From an uncultured Oscillospiraceae bacterium (GTDB taxonomy: Bacteria; Bacillota; Clostridia; Oscillospirales; Ruminococcaceae), in assembly GCA_902490585.1 (NCBI GenBank), contig CABUEI010000007.1, positions 21,706 to 85,705 on the forward strand: a DNA stretch of 64,000 bases. The letters run 5' to 3'. Positions within the stretch are counted from its first letter, which is position 1. Each line of letters begins with the position of its first letter. This document shows, one piece after another, positions 1-7,531 of the stretch. Made by a program: the position numbers and the translations under genes. The notes beneath the pieces were generated by a model, which worked only from the letters and a program-made list of their open reading frames with translations, did not search any database and had not been told where the DNA came from.

Positions 1-302
1 TTGCCGTCTGTAAGGTCATAGCATATAGCCGCCTTGCACTGTACAAAATCATCACCGTATATCTTTACAGGTGCCGGTGCTTCTGTTGTAGCCGCCGTAG
101 TAGTAACGGTAGTTGTTGTCTGTACAGTTGTTTCATACGGCAATATTACATCCACTGCCGAATTTTTATCGCTACTGTTGCCGGTTCTGCCCATAGTCAG
201 ATCTACCGTACCGCAACCTGTGCTTGCCGCAACGACCGCAACCGCAAGAATACACGATATAGCAGTTCTGATAATGTTATTCTTTTTGCGTATCGTTGCC
301 AT
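1..302 (-). CDS. Putative lipoprotein, truncated by the window edge
   Basis: About 100 codons are visible; the reading frame is open to base 1, so the C-terminus lies outside the window. The ATG at 302 follows a clear GGAGG with normal spacing. The N-terminus has a basic start, a hydrophobic core and a lipobox ending STGC near residue 30, followed by a low-complexity Thr-rich linker (positions about 58-72), as in surface lipoproteins. The visible remainder (KIYGDDFVQCKAAICYDL) does not identify a family. It lies 26 nt after the gene ending at 329 and is probably in the same transcript. I infer an exported, membrane-anchored protein of unknown function. Confidence 0.7.
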   Translation of the reverse strand, partial: MATIRKKNNIIRTAISCILAVAVVAASTGCGTVDLTMGRTGNSSDKNSAVDVILPYETTVQTTTTVTTTAATTEAPAPVKIYGDDFVQCKAAICYDLTDG

Positions 303-328
303 CAATCCTCCAGACAGATTTTCACTGA

Positions 329-880
329 TTATTCGTTGTCGTTATCGCTATCGGCTTTTACTGTGCTGATACGCTGTTTTGCTTCCTGCTTTATCTTATA
401 AGGCAGTGTTTCAAGAATCATTTCTACCATTCTTGAATCGGGTGAGAAGATAAGCATCGTTCTGCCGTGCGTCTTATGCTTTGCTATAAGATAGTACGCA
501 TTGATATTTGTTCCGTCCGATGCGATAACGGTTGCATCTGCGTTTGTTCCGTTGGTACCATCATATAAACCGAACTCTTCGACAGTGTTCATCTTGAGAG
601 TTATAAGACGTTTTCTTTTTCTCTTACCTGTTATCTTGTCAATATCAAGGTCGTCATTTGTGAGTATGTACTCATATTCATAGCTCATTCCTGTAAGAAG
701 CCATACCAGTCCGAAAAGCGTTCCGACCGAGATAAGCGTCAGTACCATAAATCCCGTAAAGAATGAAAGCCACATAAGCACTATCGCAACAACAAGTCCT
801 AACGCCGTAAGACCTATTCTCTTTGCCCAATCTGCACCTGTTGTTGCCTTTTTAACAAGCTGTTCACCAAATGTATCCAA
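329..880 (-). CDS. Small membrane protein, DUF6106-like
   Basis: This 183-residue protein starts MDTFGEQLVKK and has a strongly hydrophobic stretch at about residues 22-64 that should form two membrane helices. A cytoplasmic, beta-rich domain follows (about 66-170) with the pattern EYEYILTNDDLDIDKI and basic KRKRKR, and the C-terminal tail is acidic. The opening residues and topology remind me of the clostridial family DUF6106, but I hold that name loosely. No catalytic motif is visible. It is first in an operon with the downstream lipoprotein and is served by the promoter at 933-961. Function unknown. Confidence 0.75.
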   Translation of the reverse strand: MDTFGEQLVKKATTGADWAKRIGLTALGLVVAIVLMWLSFFTGFMVLTLISVGTLFGLVWLLTGMSYEYEYILTNDDLDIDKITGKRKRKRLITLKMNTVEEFGLYDGTNGTNADATVIASDGTNINAYYLIAKHKTHGRTMLIFSPDSRMVEMILETLPYKIKQEAKQRISTVKADSDNDNE

Positions 881-932
881 ATTGTACCTCTTTCCCGCTG
901 TCCTTTGCGACAGCCTATAACATACTTATTAT

Positions 933-961
933 ATTTTAACATAAAACAAGCTCTTTTTCAA
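933..961 (-). promoter_or_regulatory. Sigma-A type promoter for the 880/302 operon
   Basis: On the minus strand, TTGAAA (956-961) and TAAAAT (933-938) are separated by exactly 17 bases, each box one mismatch from consensus. The predicted start lies about 45 bases upstream of the ATG at 880. Confidence 0.75.
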
Positions 962-1023
962 GCGGATTTTGTCTGTAAGCACAATTTCACCGATTTTTCA
1001 TCTGACGGCATTTAATTCCGGAG

Positions 1024-1058
1024 AAAACAACAACGCCCACCGTAAAGGTGGGCGTTGT
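1024..1058 (-). terminator. Rho-independent terminator of the 2052-1075 gene pair
   Basis: The inverted repeat CAACGCCCACC / GGTGGGCGTTG (1031-1041 and 1047-1057) has a 5-base loop and is followed on the minus strand by a T-rich stretch. A near-identical hairpin ends the ribosomal cluster at 2307-2329. Confidence 0.8.
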
Positions 1059-1074
1059 GTAAATCAATCATGAT

Positions 1075-1554
1075 TTATTTAACAAGATAAAAATCATCGT
1101 TGCCTGTAGTCAACATACCTTCTTTGAGATACTCATAAGCTGTACCGCTGTCCTTACTTTTATCGAACGAACCATCATGGAAATAGTCAAAAAAGATATA
1201 ATTGTGATAATCTGAACCGACCTGAACAACTGTGTAATTGTACTCGCTCTTGCTTCCGTATGCAAGTACTATTTCATCTACATTATCCTGCAACTGTTCT
1301 TCGTTGGAATAAGTATCTTTAAGTCCACGACAAAAATCCTCTTGATGCTTTCTTAGGTTTTCTCCGCCCATAACTATGAAATTTTCGTCCAGATCTACAT
1401 ACAAACCACTTTCTTTGTCGCCATTGAGATAATATCTGCCATATTTAAGTTCCGGCTTTTCGACCGACACATCGTTATCAGCCGCCGCATTTGCACATGC
1501 CGTGCAAATAAGCGCCATAATTGCCACAAGCGCAAGTGTTATAAACTTTTTCAT
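1075..1554 (-). CDS. Putative secreted lipoprotein
   Basis: This is a 159-residue protein with a lipoprotein signal: MKKF start, hydrophobic core to residue 18 and lipobox CTAC at about 17-20. The mature part is acidic and Tyr-rich, with an N-terminal KYGRYYLNG segment and a DYFHDGSFD segment. I recognise no family or catalytic motif. The gene starts 18 bases downstream of the secreted protein ending at 1573 and ends at a strong terminator, so the two form a small operon of exported proteins. A role in the cell envelope is inference from export only. Confidence 0.7.
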   Translation of the reverse strand: MKKFITLALVAIMALICTACANAAADNDVSVEKPELKYGRYYLNGDKESGLYVDLDENFIVMGGENLRKHQEDFCRGLKDTYSNEEQLQDNVDEIVLAYGSKSEYNYTVVQVGSDYHNYIFFDYFHDGSFDKSKDSGTAYEYLKEGMLTTGNDDFYLVK

Positions 1555-1572
1555 AAAAATACCTCCTTAATA

Positions 1573-2052
1573 TCAAGCGTAATGATCACTGTAACGTTTA
1601 GTAAAAGTTTGATTGCTTCCCTGATCTTTAGAATTTGTGTTTGTAATTCTAATATACTCGGTACTTGAAAACCACCCGGTACTTACCGTATATTTGCTTA
1701 CATCGCCTTTAAGAACTATTTTTCCGCTGACGACACCGTTTGTAAAATATCCATTTCTGTCACAACGTTTAGGGTTTGACAAACTTGCTGTAAATCCCTG
1801 CGATGTAATGCCTCCTGTTGTGGTAGTTGCTCTGATATAAACAGAATTGCTGTAACAATAAGCCATCGTGCCTATTTTTTCTTTGGTAATCGTGATAAAT
1901 GCTTCTGTATTTTGGTCACACTGATAGCCACCTGTATGATTTATATTCACACAATTGATCTCAGCTTGTGCTACAATTGTATATACACTTAATGTCACAA
2001 CTGCCAAAACAATAGCTGATACCTTTTGAATTGCCTTTTTAAATTTTATCAT
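1573..2052 (-). CDS. Putative secreted protein of unknown function
   Basis: The chosen start is the ATG at 2052 (MIKFKKAIQK), because the AGGA ribosome site sits about nine bases before it and directly abuts the earlier ATG at 2061. The product has about 159 residues. A signal peptide with a cleavage site near AQA (about residues 28-30) is followed by a small Thr/Ser-rich domain with four cysteines (one each near NCVN, QCDQ, YCYS and RCDR) that could form two disulphides. Many short beta-like segments suggest an Ig-like or lectin-like fold, but I recognise no family. The base composition is AT-rich compared with the ribosomal genes next door. Confidence 0.6.
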   Translation of the reverse strand: MIKFKKAIQKVSAIVLAVVTLSVYTIVAQAEINCVNINHTGGYQCDQNTEAFITITKEKIGTMAYCYSNSVYIRATTTTGGITSQGFTASLSNPKRCDRNGYFTNGVVSGKIVLKGDVSKYTVSTGWFSSTEYIRITNTNSKDQGSNQTFTKRYSDHYA

Positions 2053-2077
2053 ACATAGCATTCCTGCTTTTTTATAT

Positions 2078-2106
2078 AGTATATCATTCTATCACATTTT
2101 GTGCAA
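2078..2106 (-). promoter_or_regulatory. Promoter of the secreted protein/lipoprotein pair
   Basis: Minus-strand TTGCAC (2101-2106) and TATACT (2078-2083) are spaced by 17 bases, ending 26 bases before the chosen ATG. Confidence 0.7.
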
Positions 2107-2300
2107 CTGTTAATTTATACGATTTTTGATTTATTTTTTTGTTACAATTACCAATGAATATATCTGTTCACTTTTATATATAATATTGATTTCCATTTGA
2201 GCTTTTGTTGCTTATTTAATTTTTACTGTGTGATACTTTTTATCGTCATGTTATTATATATGTCCGATCTGCTTATATGGTCTTATTTCGCTTTATATAA

Positions 2301-2329
2301 ACAACAACGCCCACCATAAAGGTGGGCGT
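2301..2329 (-). terminator. Terminator of the ribosomal protein cluster
   Basis: ACGCCCACC / GGTGGGCGT (2307-2315 and 2321-2329), with loop ATAAA, is followed on the minus strand by a T-rich run. It lies 22 bases beyond the rplQ stop. The AT-rich stretch from here to 2107 holds no gene I can support. Confidence 0.85.
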
Positions 2330-2350
2330 AAGCTATTTAATTATATCAAA

Positions 2351-2692
2351 TTAAACTAATTCGATAACAGCCATCTCTGCTGCGTCGCCTCTTCTGGGGC
2401 CGATCTTGATGATGCGTGTGTAACCGCCGTTCTTGTCAGCGTACTTGGGTGCTATATCATCAAACAGTTTCTTAGCTACGTCTTCCTTAGTGATGTAGCT
2501 GTAAACCTGACGCTTTGTATGCAGTGTGCCGACTTTGCTGAGAGTAATCATCTTTTCAGCTGCGCTACGAACTTCTTTAGCTCTTGCAACTGTAGTAACG
2601 ATCTTGCCCTTTTCAAGAAGCAGTGTTACCATACCTCTGAGCATAGCCTTTCTGTGATCACTGGTTCTTCCCAGTTTTCTTGAACCTGCCAT
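2351..2692 (-). CDS. rplQ: 50S ribosomal protein L17
   Basis: The 113-residue protein starts MAGSRKLGRTSDHRKAMLR, the typical L17 opening, and has the short bacterial form. It binds 23S rRNA near the exit-tunnel side of the large subunit. An AAAGGAG site precedes the ATG. It is the last gene of the alpha segment, 37 bases after rpoA, the usual Firmicute order, and a terminator follows at once. Confidence 0.98.
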   Translation of the reverse strand: MAGSRKLGRTSDHRKAMLRGMVTLLLEKGKIVTTVARAKEVRSAAEKMITLSKVGTLHTKRQVYSYITKEDVAKKLFDDIAPKYADKNGGYTRIIKIGPRRGDAAEMAVIELV

Positions 2693-2729
2693 GGATATTT
2701 CTCCTTTCAGACAAATTGAAAGTCACTTG

Positions 2730-3689
2730 TCAATTATTGTCGTCGTCGCTTGCAAGGTCAAAGCCTAAAGACTGGAGCTTTGCTCTGACTTCTTCAAACG
2801 ACTTCTTGCCTAAGTTTCTAACCTTCATCATATCACCCTGAGACTTATTGATAAGGTCATCAACGGTGTTGATATTTGCACGCTTTAAGCAGTTGAATGA
2901 ACGAACAGAAAGGTCAAGGTCATCGATAGTCATTTCGAGGAGCTTATCCTTGCCCGACTCGCTCTTGTCTGCCATAAGCTCAGGCTGTATAGCCTCATCA
3001 GACAGCTCAACGAACGGCTGAAGATGATCTACCAGAAGCTTAGCGGCGTATGAGACTGCCTCTTTTGCAGAAATTGTACCGTCTGTCCATACTTCAAGTA
3101 TGAGCTTGTCATAGTCGGTACGCTGTCCTACACGGGTGTTCTCAACTGTATAATTCACCTTTAAAACAGGTGTATAAATGCTGTCGACAGCAATTATGCC
3201 GATTACCGGCTGAAGCTGCTGCTTGTTCTTTTCAGCAGACACATATCCTCTGCCCTTATCCAGTGTAATCTCCATATAGAGCTTAGCGCCGGGGCCGAGG
3301 GTAGCTATATGCATACCGGGGTCGAGAATTTCAATTTCACTGTCGGTCTTTATGTCACCGGCAGTAACATCGCACTCGCCCTCAGCTTCAATATAAACTG
3401 TTTTCGGGCATTCGCCATACATTTTTGCAATGAGACCCTTGATGTTGAGGATAATTTCCGTTACATCCTCTTTAACACCGGGGATAGTCGAAAACTCGTG
3501 CTGAACGCCGTCAATCTTGACTGACGTTACCGCAACGCCGGGAAGTGAAGAAAGCAGAACACGACGCAGGCTGTTGCCAAGTGTGTTGCCGTAACCACAT
3601 TCCAGAGGCTCAAGTGTAAACATACCATAGGTTCCATCGGGTTTTAACTTAACGGTCTCGATCACAGGCTTTTCGATTTTTTCAAGCAT
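2730..3689 (-). CDS. rpoA: DNA-directed RNA polymerase alpha subunit
   Basis: At 319 residues this is full length. The N-terminal assembly domain carries GYGNTLGNSLRRVLLSSLPG (about 32-51), the dimer and beta/beta-prime contact region. The C-terminal domain (about 250-310) has the helix-hairpin-helix segment ending in VRNLGKKSFEEV, which contacts UP elements and activators. The two are joined by an acidic linker, and the tail is Asp-rich. It is separated from rpsD by 226 structured bases, much more than other gaps in this cluster, which could allow separate control of rpoA-rplQ. Confidence 0.98.
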   Translation of the reverse strand: MLEKIEKPVIETVKLKPDGTYGMFTLEPLECGYGNTLGNSLRRVLLSSLPGVAVTSVKIDGVQHEFSTIPGVKEDVTEIILNIKGLIAKMYGECPKTVYIEAEGECDVTAGDIKTDSEIEILDPGMHIATLGPGAKLYMEITLDKGRGYVSAEKNKQQLQPVIGIIAVDSIYTPVLKVNYTVENTRVGQRTDYDKLILEVWTDGTISAKEAVSYAAKLLVDHLQPFVELSDEAIQPELMADKSESGKDKLLEMTIDDLDLSVRSFNCLKRANINTVDDLINKSQGDMMKVRNLGKKSFEEVRAKLQSLGFDLASDDDNN

Positions 3690-3915
3690 TTGGTTTACCC
3701 TCCCACAAGTTTGTCAGATGTTTCATCGGGTTAACGATGTACGAACGGGCTGTATCCCCCATTTAATCGGGGGAACCGCCCGGTTAATTTTAAATTACGA
3801 TTTGGCGGGCATTGCCCTCCGCACATATCTCAGTGCGGAATTGTAAATTAAAAATAACCGATACATACCGTGATATCCACGGTATGAAGAGTTTTCGCAA
3901 TACTGCTCGACGAGA
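3690..3915 (-). promoter_or_regulatory. Structured intercistronic region rpsD-rpoA
   Basis: This stretch has no open frame but three clear hairpins in the transcript. CATACCGTG/CACGGTATG (3864-3886, 9 bp, 5-base loop) is followed by a U-rich tract. TCCGCAC/GTGCGGA spans 3818-3839. The third is a two-layer stem at 3746-3782, with an outer CGGGC/GCCCG and an inner CCCCC/GGGGG. The first could be a partial terminator that lowers rpoA-rplQ expression, or a processing or feedback site. No convincing promoter was found inside it. Confidence 0.5.
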
Positions 3916-4512
3916 TTATTTTGAATATAACTCGATGATCAGGTGCTCAGCTATTTCATAGTCAAGCTCATCTCTGTTGAATTCACGAGTAACCTTGGCT
4001 GTCATAGCCTCTTTATTTACGTCCAGCCATAACGGAACGATTCTGCCGTTTGTCTGTTCGATAATCTGAGCGAACTTAGGGCTCTTCTTGCTTGTTTCGC
4101 TGACTGCAACAACATCGCCGGGCTTGATTCTGTAAGAAGGAACGTCTACCTTCTTGCCGTTTACTGTGAAGTGACCGTGTGTTACTAACTGTCTTGCTTC
4201 TCTTCTTGTGATAGCCATACCCATTCTGAATACAACGTTGTCAAGTCTTGATTCAAGAATCTTGATGAGGTTTTCACCTGCAACGCCGTCCATCTTAACT
4301 GCCATCTCGTAGTAGTGATAGAACTGCTTCTCGAGAACACCGTAGATGAACTTCAGCTTCTGCTTTTCCTTGAGCTGCATGCCATACTCAGAAACTTTCT
4401 TTCTGTTGTTAGCATTTGCGTGACGATTTGTTTCCTTGCTGTATCCCAGTACCATAGGGGATATGCCTAATGCCTTACATCTCTTTAAGACCGGCTGTCT
4501 GTCTACTGCCAT
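3916..4512 (-). CDS. rpsD: 30S ribosomal protein S4
   Basis: This 198-residue S4 has the N-terminal 16S-binding region and the S4 RNA-binding domain (ESRLDNVVFRMGMAITRREA, about 87-106). It lacks the four-cysteine zinc cluster seen in some S4 paralogs, so it is the zinc-free form. S4 starts 30S assembly. Here it sits inside the alpha operon between rpsK and rpoA, as in many Clostridia; in Bacillus rpsD is elsewhere. Confidence 0.98.
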   Translation of the reverse strand: MAVDRQPVLKRCKALGISPMVLGYSKETNRHANANNRKKVSEYGMQLKEKQKLKFIYGVLEKQFYHYYEMAVKMDGVAGENLIKILESRLDNVVFRMGMAITRREARQLVTHGHFTVNGKKVDVPSYRIKPGDVVAVSETSKKSPKFAQIIEQTNGRIVPLWLDVNKEAMTAKVTREFNRDELDYEIAEHLIIELYSK

Positions 4513-4599
4513 TTGTCAGTACCTCCGTTTTTTAAATAAATATCGTTTCTGAAGGATCATACCTTCCGCGACACCGAGTAAACTACACTCAGTTTATGA

Positions 4600-5004
4600 T
4601 TATACACGTCTTCTCTTGGGAGGACGGCATCCATTGTGAGGAATAGGAGTTACATCCTTGATAAGTCTAACCTCAAGACCTGCTGCCTGTAATGCACGGA
4701 TAGCTGCTTCACGTCCGGATCCGGGACCCTTAACGTAAACTTCTACAGTCTTCAGACCGTGCTCCATAGCTGCCTTAGCTGCTGTTTCAGCTGCTGTCTG
4801 AGCTGCGAAGGGAGTTGACTTTCTTGAGCCTCTGAAACCCATTTCACCGGCAGATGCCCATGATAATGTGTTGCCCTGAAGGTCTGTGATAGTAACTATC
4901 GTATTATTGAACGTAGACTGGATATGAGCTGAACCGTTTTCAATGTTCTTACGCTCACGACGTCTGCGTACTACAGGCTTCTTAGTAGCGGTTGCCTTTG
5001 CCAT
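4600..5004 (-). CDS. rpsK: 30S ribosomal protein S11
   Basis: The 134-residue protein has the S11 core HIQSTFNNTIVTITD and the conserved end PHNGCRPPKRRRV, which reaches the mRNA exit on the 30S platform. An Arg/Lys-rich start (KKPVVRRRRERKN) precedes it. It is 24 bases downstream of rpsM. The 87 bases to rpsD contain no gene. Confidence 0.98.
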   Translation of the reverse strand: MAKATATKKPVVRRRRERKNIENGSAHIQSTFNNTIVTITDLQGNTLSWASAGEMGFRGSRKSTPFAAQTAAETAAKAAMEHGLKTVEVYVKGPGSGREAAIRALQAAGLEVRLIKDVTPIPHNGCRPPKRRRV

Positions 5005-5028
5005 TGTTTTACCACCTTTCCGTAAAGA

Positions 5029-5400
5029 TTACTTCTTCTTATTAGCGATGGTCTTCTTAGGACCTTTTCTTGTTCTTGCGTTGGTCTTTGTTCTCTGACC
5101 ACGAACGGGAAGACCCTTACGGTGACGTGTGCCTCTGAAGCAGTTGATTTCAACCAGACGCTTGATGTTGAGGGCTACTTCTCTTCTGAGGTCACCTTCT
5201 ACAGCTACGCCGAGCTGCTCTATAGCATCACGGATCTTAGCTTCGTCATCATCGGTAAGATCCTTGACTCTGGTGTCGGGGTTTACACCGGCCTTTGCCA
5301 GAATGTCGTTAGCTGTCTTTCTGCCGATTCCGTAAACGTATGTGAGACCGATCTCAACACGCTTTTCTTTCGGCAGGTCGATACCAGCAATTCTTGCCAT
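5029..5400 (-). CDS. rpsM: 30S ribosomal protein S13
   Basis: The 123-residue protein starts MARIAGIDLPKEKRVEIGLT and contains the helix-two-turn-helix region with GIGRKTAND. It ends in the basic tail KGPKKTIANKKK that contacts P-site tRNA. A TCCTCC complement just before the ATG gives a good ribosome site. It lies 27 bases after rpmJ, the standard order. Confidence 0.98.
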   Translation of the reverse strand: MARIAGIDLPKEKRVEIGLTYVYGIGRKTANDILAKAGVNPDTRVKDLTDDDEAKIRDAIEQLGVAVEGDLRREVALNIKRLVEINCFRGTRHRKGLPVRGQRTKTNARTRKGPKKTIANKKK

Positions 5401-5427
5401 ATCTTTTTCCTCCTGTTAAATTAGGGC

Positions 5428-5541
5428 TTAACCCTGTCTCTGCTTATGCTTAGGTTCCTGGCAGATTACCATAACCTTGCCCTTGCGCTTGATTACCTTG
5501 CACTTATCGCACATAGGCTTTACTGAAGGTCTAACTTTCAT
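5428..5541 (-). CDS. rpmJ: 50S ribosomal protein L36, zinc-binding form
   Basis: A 37-codon gene translating to MKVRPSVKPMCDKCKVIKRK and onwards. The zinc ligands are visible: Cys11, Cys14, Cys27 and His32 (MCDKC and ICQEPKH). This is the zinc-containing form that bacteria replace by a zinc-free paralog under zinc shortage. The ATG at 5541 has an AAGGATGAT site upstream. It lies between infA and rpsM, the usual place. Confidence 0.97.
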   Translation of the reverse strand: MKVRPSVKPMCDKCKVIKRKGKVMVICQEPKHKQRQG

Positions 5542-5604
5542 CTTAATATCATCCTTCCTGTAATTGTTACAGACGAGCGTTTGCTCGTATTCGTTTATGC
5601 AGAC

Positions 5605-5823
5605 TTACTTGGCTCTCCAGGTAATTCTGCCTTTAGTCAGGTCATACGGTGACATTTCGACTGTTACCTTATCACCGGGTAAGATACGAATAAAGTTCAT
5701 TCGCAGCTTGCCGCTTACATGAGCCAGTATCTTATGTCCGTTTTCAAGTTCGACCTGAAACGTTGCGTTAGGAAGCGCCTCAATTATCTTGCCGCTTACC
5801 TCGATTACATCTTCTTTAGACAA
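5605..5823 (-). CDS. infA: Translation initiation factor IF-1
   Basis: The single OB-fold domain (KEDVIEVSGKIIEALPNATF) is complete. I place the start at the TTG at 5823, which gives 72 residues, the standard IF-1 length. GAGGAG lies ten bases before it but only one base before the alternative GTG at 5832. The first eight bases overlap the end of the KOW gene, so translation is probably coupled. IF-1 blocks the A site during initiation. The use of TTG for an initiation factor is notable. Confidence 0.95.
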   Translation of the reverse strand: MSKEDVIEVSGKIIEALPNATFQVELENGHKILAHVSGKLRMNFIRILPGDKVTVEMSPYDLTKGRITWRAK

Positions 5824-6100
5824 GCTTGTCACTCTCCTCGGCGATGTTGTCTGCCTTGCGGTTCAGCACCGCTAATGCAGATCTTAGTTTTTTGTTTGTG
5901 ATATCCGCAAGCTCTACAGTAGTCAAAGTCTTCTGTAAGTGGAGCGGATTTTTCTTCTTGGGCGATTCAACCTTGCGTAACTTGCCGTCGGCAATATACG
6001 CAAAACCGTTTTCGACCCGCATGACTGCATAATAGCTTCCGCTGTCATGACCTGCCATGCTTTTTACAACCATACCGGCTGCAATAACCGTATTGTTCAT
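5816..6100 (-). CDS. KOW-domain RNA-binding protein (L14e-like)
   Basis: The ATG at 6100 is preceded by GGAGGG at six bases, so the longer upstream frame is not used. The product has 94 residues. The N-terminal half has a KOW/SH3-like pattern (VIAAGMVVKSMAGHDSGSYY), the fold of L14e and L24. The C-terminal half is a basic helix. In Firmicutes a small KOW protein is often found between map and infA, and it is thought to be ribosome- or RNA-associated; its job is not established. It starts 10 bases after map and overlaps infA. Confidence 0.85.
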   Translation of the reverse strand: MNNTVIAAGMVVKSMAGHDSGSYYAVMRVENGFAYIADGKLRKVESPKKKNPLHLQKTLTTVELADITNKKLRSALAVLNRKADNIAEESDKLV

Positions 6101-6110
6101 ACGCCCTCCG

Positions 6111-6881
6111 TTATTTCTTCGGGTGGTGAAGTGAGCTTTCCGTGAGAATGATCGGCTCACCGTTAGTTATTGCGATAGTATGCTCAAAATGAGCGCTGTA
6201 GTTGCCGTTAGCCTCGACCACCGTCCATTTGTCCGGCAGTATGCGGATCTCGGCTGTAGTTTCATTTATCATAGGCTCAATGCAGATTGCCATTCCCGGT
6301 ACAAGTCTCGGACCTCTGCCAGGCTTGCCGAAGTTAGGAACTTCGGGATCCTCGTGCATATCGTGTCCGATTCCGTGACCGATGAACTTTCTTACTACAT
6401 AGTAGCCTCGTGATTCACAATAAGTCTGCACGGCATTTGAAATATCGCCGATTCTGTTACCGGGAAGTGCCATCTTTATACCTTCATATAATGCCGCTTC
6501 GGTAACCTCAAGAAGCTTTTCTGCTCTTTCGGGAACCTTACCGACTTTGAAAGTATAAGCGTTGTCACCGTTGTAACCGTCAATCTCAGCGGTAACATCT
6601 ACAGAAACGATGTCGCCCTCTCTGATGATTTTCTTTTTTGAAGGAATACCGTGTATCAGCTCGGAGTTGATTGAAATGCAGGCACTGCCTGTAAATCCGC
6701 CGTAACCGAGTGATGAGGGGATAGCGCCTTTTGAAACGATAAAATCATGAATGATCTTATCGAGCTCCCATGTGCTCATTCCGGGTGTTATTGCGTTGCC
6801 CGCAACGATAAGAGCGTCAGCCGCTATCTGATTGGCTTTCTTCATTATTTCAATTTCTTTTGCCGATTTAACCTGAATCAT
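6111..6881 (-). CDS. map: Type I methionine aminopeptidase
   Basis: This 256-residue enzyme removes the initiator methionine from nascent proteins. The pita-bread fold metal ligands are all visible: Asp in SVDVTAEIDGYNGDNAYTF (two Asp), His in GHGIGHDMHEDP, Glu in CIEPMINE and Glu in HFEHTIAI. It has no N-terminal zinc-finger extension. Its ATG overlaps the adk stop codon (TAATG), so the two are coupled. Confidence 0.97.
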   Translation of the reverse strand: MIQVKSAKEIEIMKKANQIAADALIVAGNAITPGMSTWELDKIIHDFIVSKGAIPSSLGYGGFTGSACISINSELIHGIPSKKKIIREGDIVSVDVTAEIDGYNGDNAYTFKVGKVPERAEKLLEVTEAALYEGIKMALPGNRIGDISNAVQTYCESRGYYVVRKFIGHGIGHDMHEDPEVPNFGKPGRGPRLVPGMAICIEPMINETTAEIRILPDKWTVVEANGNYSAHFEHTIAITNGEPIILTESSLHHPKK

Positions 6882-7516
6882 TACTTTGCCTCAACTGCCG
6901 CAAGAGTGAGTTTAGAAGTCTCAGCGATTTCTTCCTGACCCTGTACGGTTATAAGCTTGCCCTTTCTCATGTAATAATCCTTGAGAGGAGCAGTCTTTTC
7001 ATAGTATGTTTTCAGTCTTGCGATTACTGTCTCGGGCTTGTCGTCAATACGCTGAACTACGTTAGCGCCGCAGAGATTGCACTTGCCTTCAACCTTTGTA
7101 GGCTTGAAGTCTACATGGTAAGAGGCACCGCAACCCTCGCATACTCTTCTGCCTGAGAGTCTTGAGATTATCTTCTCATCGGGAACAGAGATCTCAATAA
7201 CCTTGTCAATCTGAACGCCCATAGCGTCAAGAGCCTCAGCCTGAGCAACTGTTCTCGGGAAACCGTCAAGAATGAAACCGTTCTTTGCATCATCCTGTGC
7301 GATTCTGTCCTTTAAGATGCCGATAACGACTTCATCGGGAACGAGATCGCCTCTGTCCATACACTCTTTTGCTGCAAGACCGGCGGGTGTGCCGTTCTTT
7401 ACAGCTTCTCTGAGCATATTACCTGTTGATATAGCGGGTATACCAAGCTTTTCGCAGACTACTTCTGCCTGAGTTCCTTTACCTGCGCCGGGTGCGCCTA
7501 AGAAAATAAGATTCAT
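6881..7516 (-). CDS. adk: Adenylate kinase, zinc type
   Basis: This 211-residue kinase interconverts ATP, ADP and AMP. The P-loop GAPGAGKGTQ is at residues 7-16, and the DGFPRT motif is at about 84-89. The lid contains four cysteines (CEGCGASYH and KCNLCG) that bind structural zinc, the form usual in Gram-positive bacteria. It is 15 bases after secY, and its stop overlaps map. Confidence 0.98.
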   Translation of the reverse strand: MNLIFLGAPGAGKGTQAEVVCEKLGIPAISTGNMLREAVKNGTPAGLAAKECMDRGDLVPDEVVIGILKDRIAQDDAKNGFILDGFPRTVAQAEALDAMGVQIDKVIEISVPDEKIISRLSGRRVCEGCGASYHVDFKPTKVEGKCNLCGANVVQRIDDKPETVIARLKTYYEKTAPLKDYYMRKGKLITVQGQEEIAETSKLTLAAVEAK

Positions 7517-7531
7517 ATTAATTCCTTTCTC

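Noticed and set aside
34..369. Plus-strand open frame with hydrophobic N-terminus
   Set aside because: It is antisense to the lipoprotein and membrane-protein genes on the minus strand, which have ribosome sites, a promoter and sensible domains.
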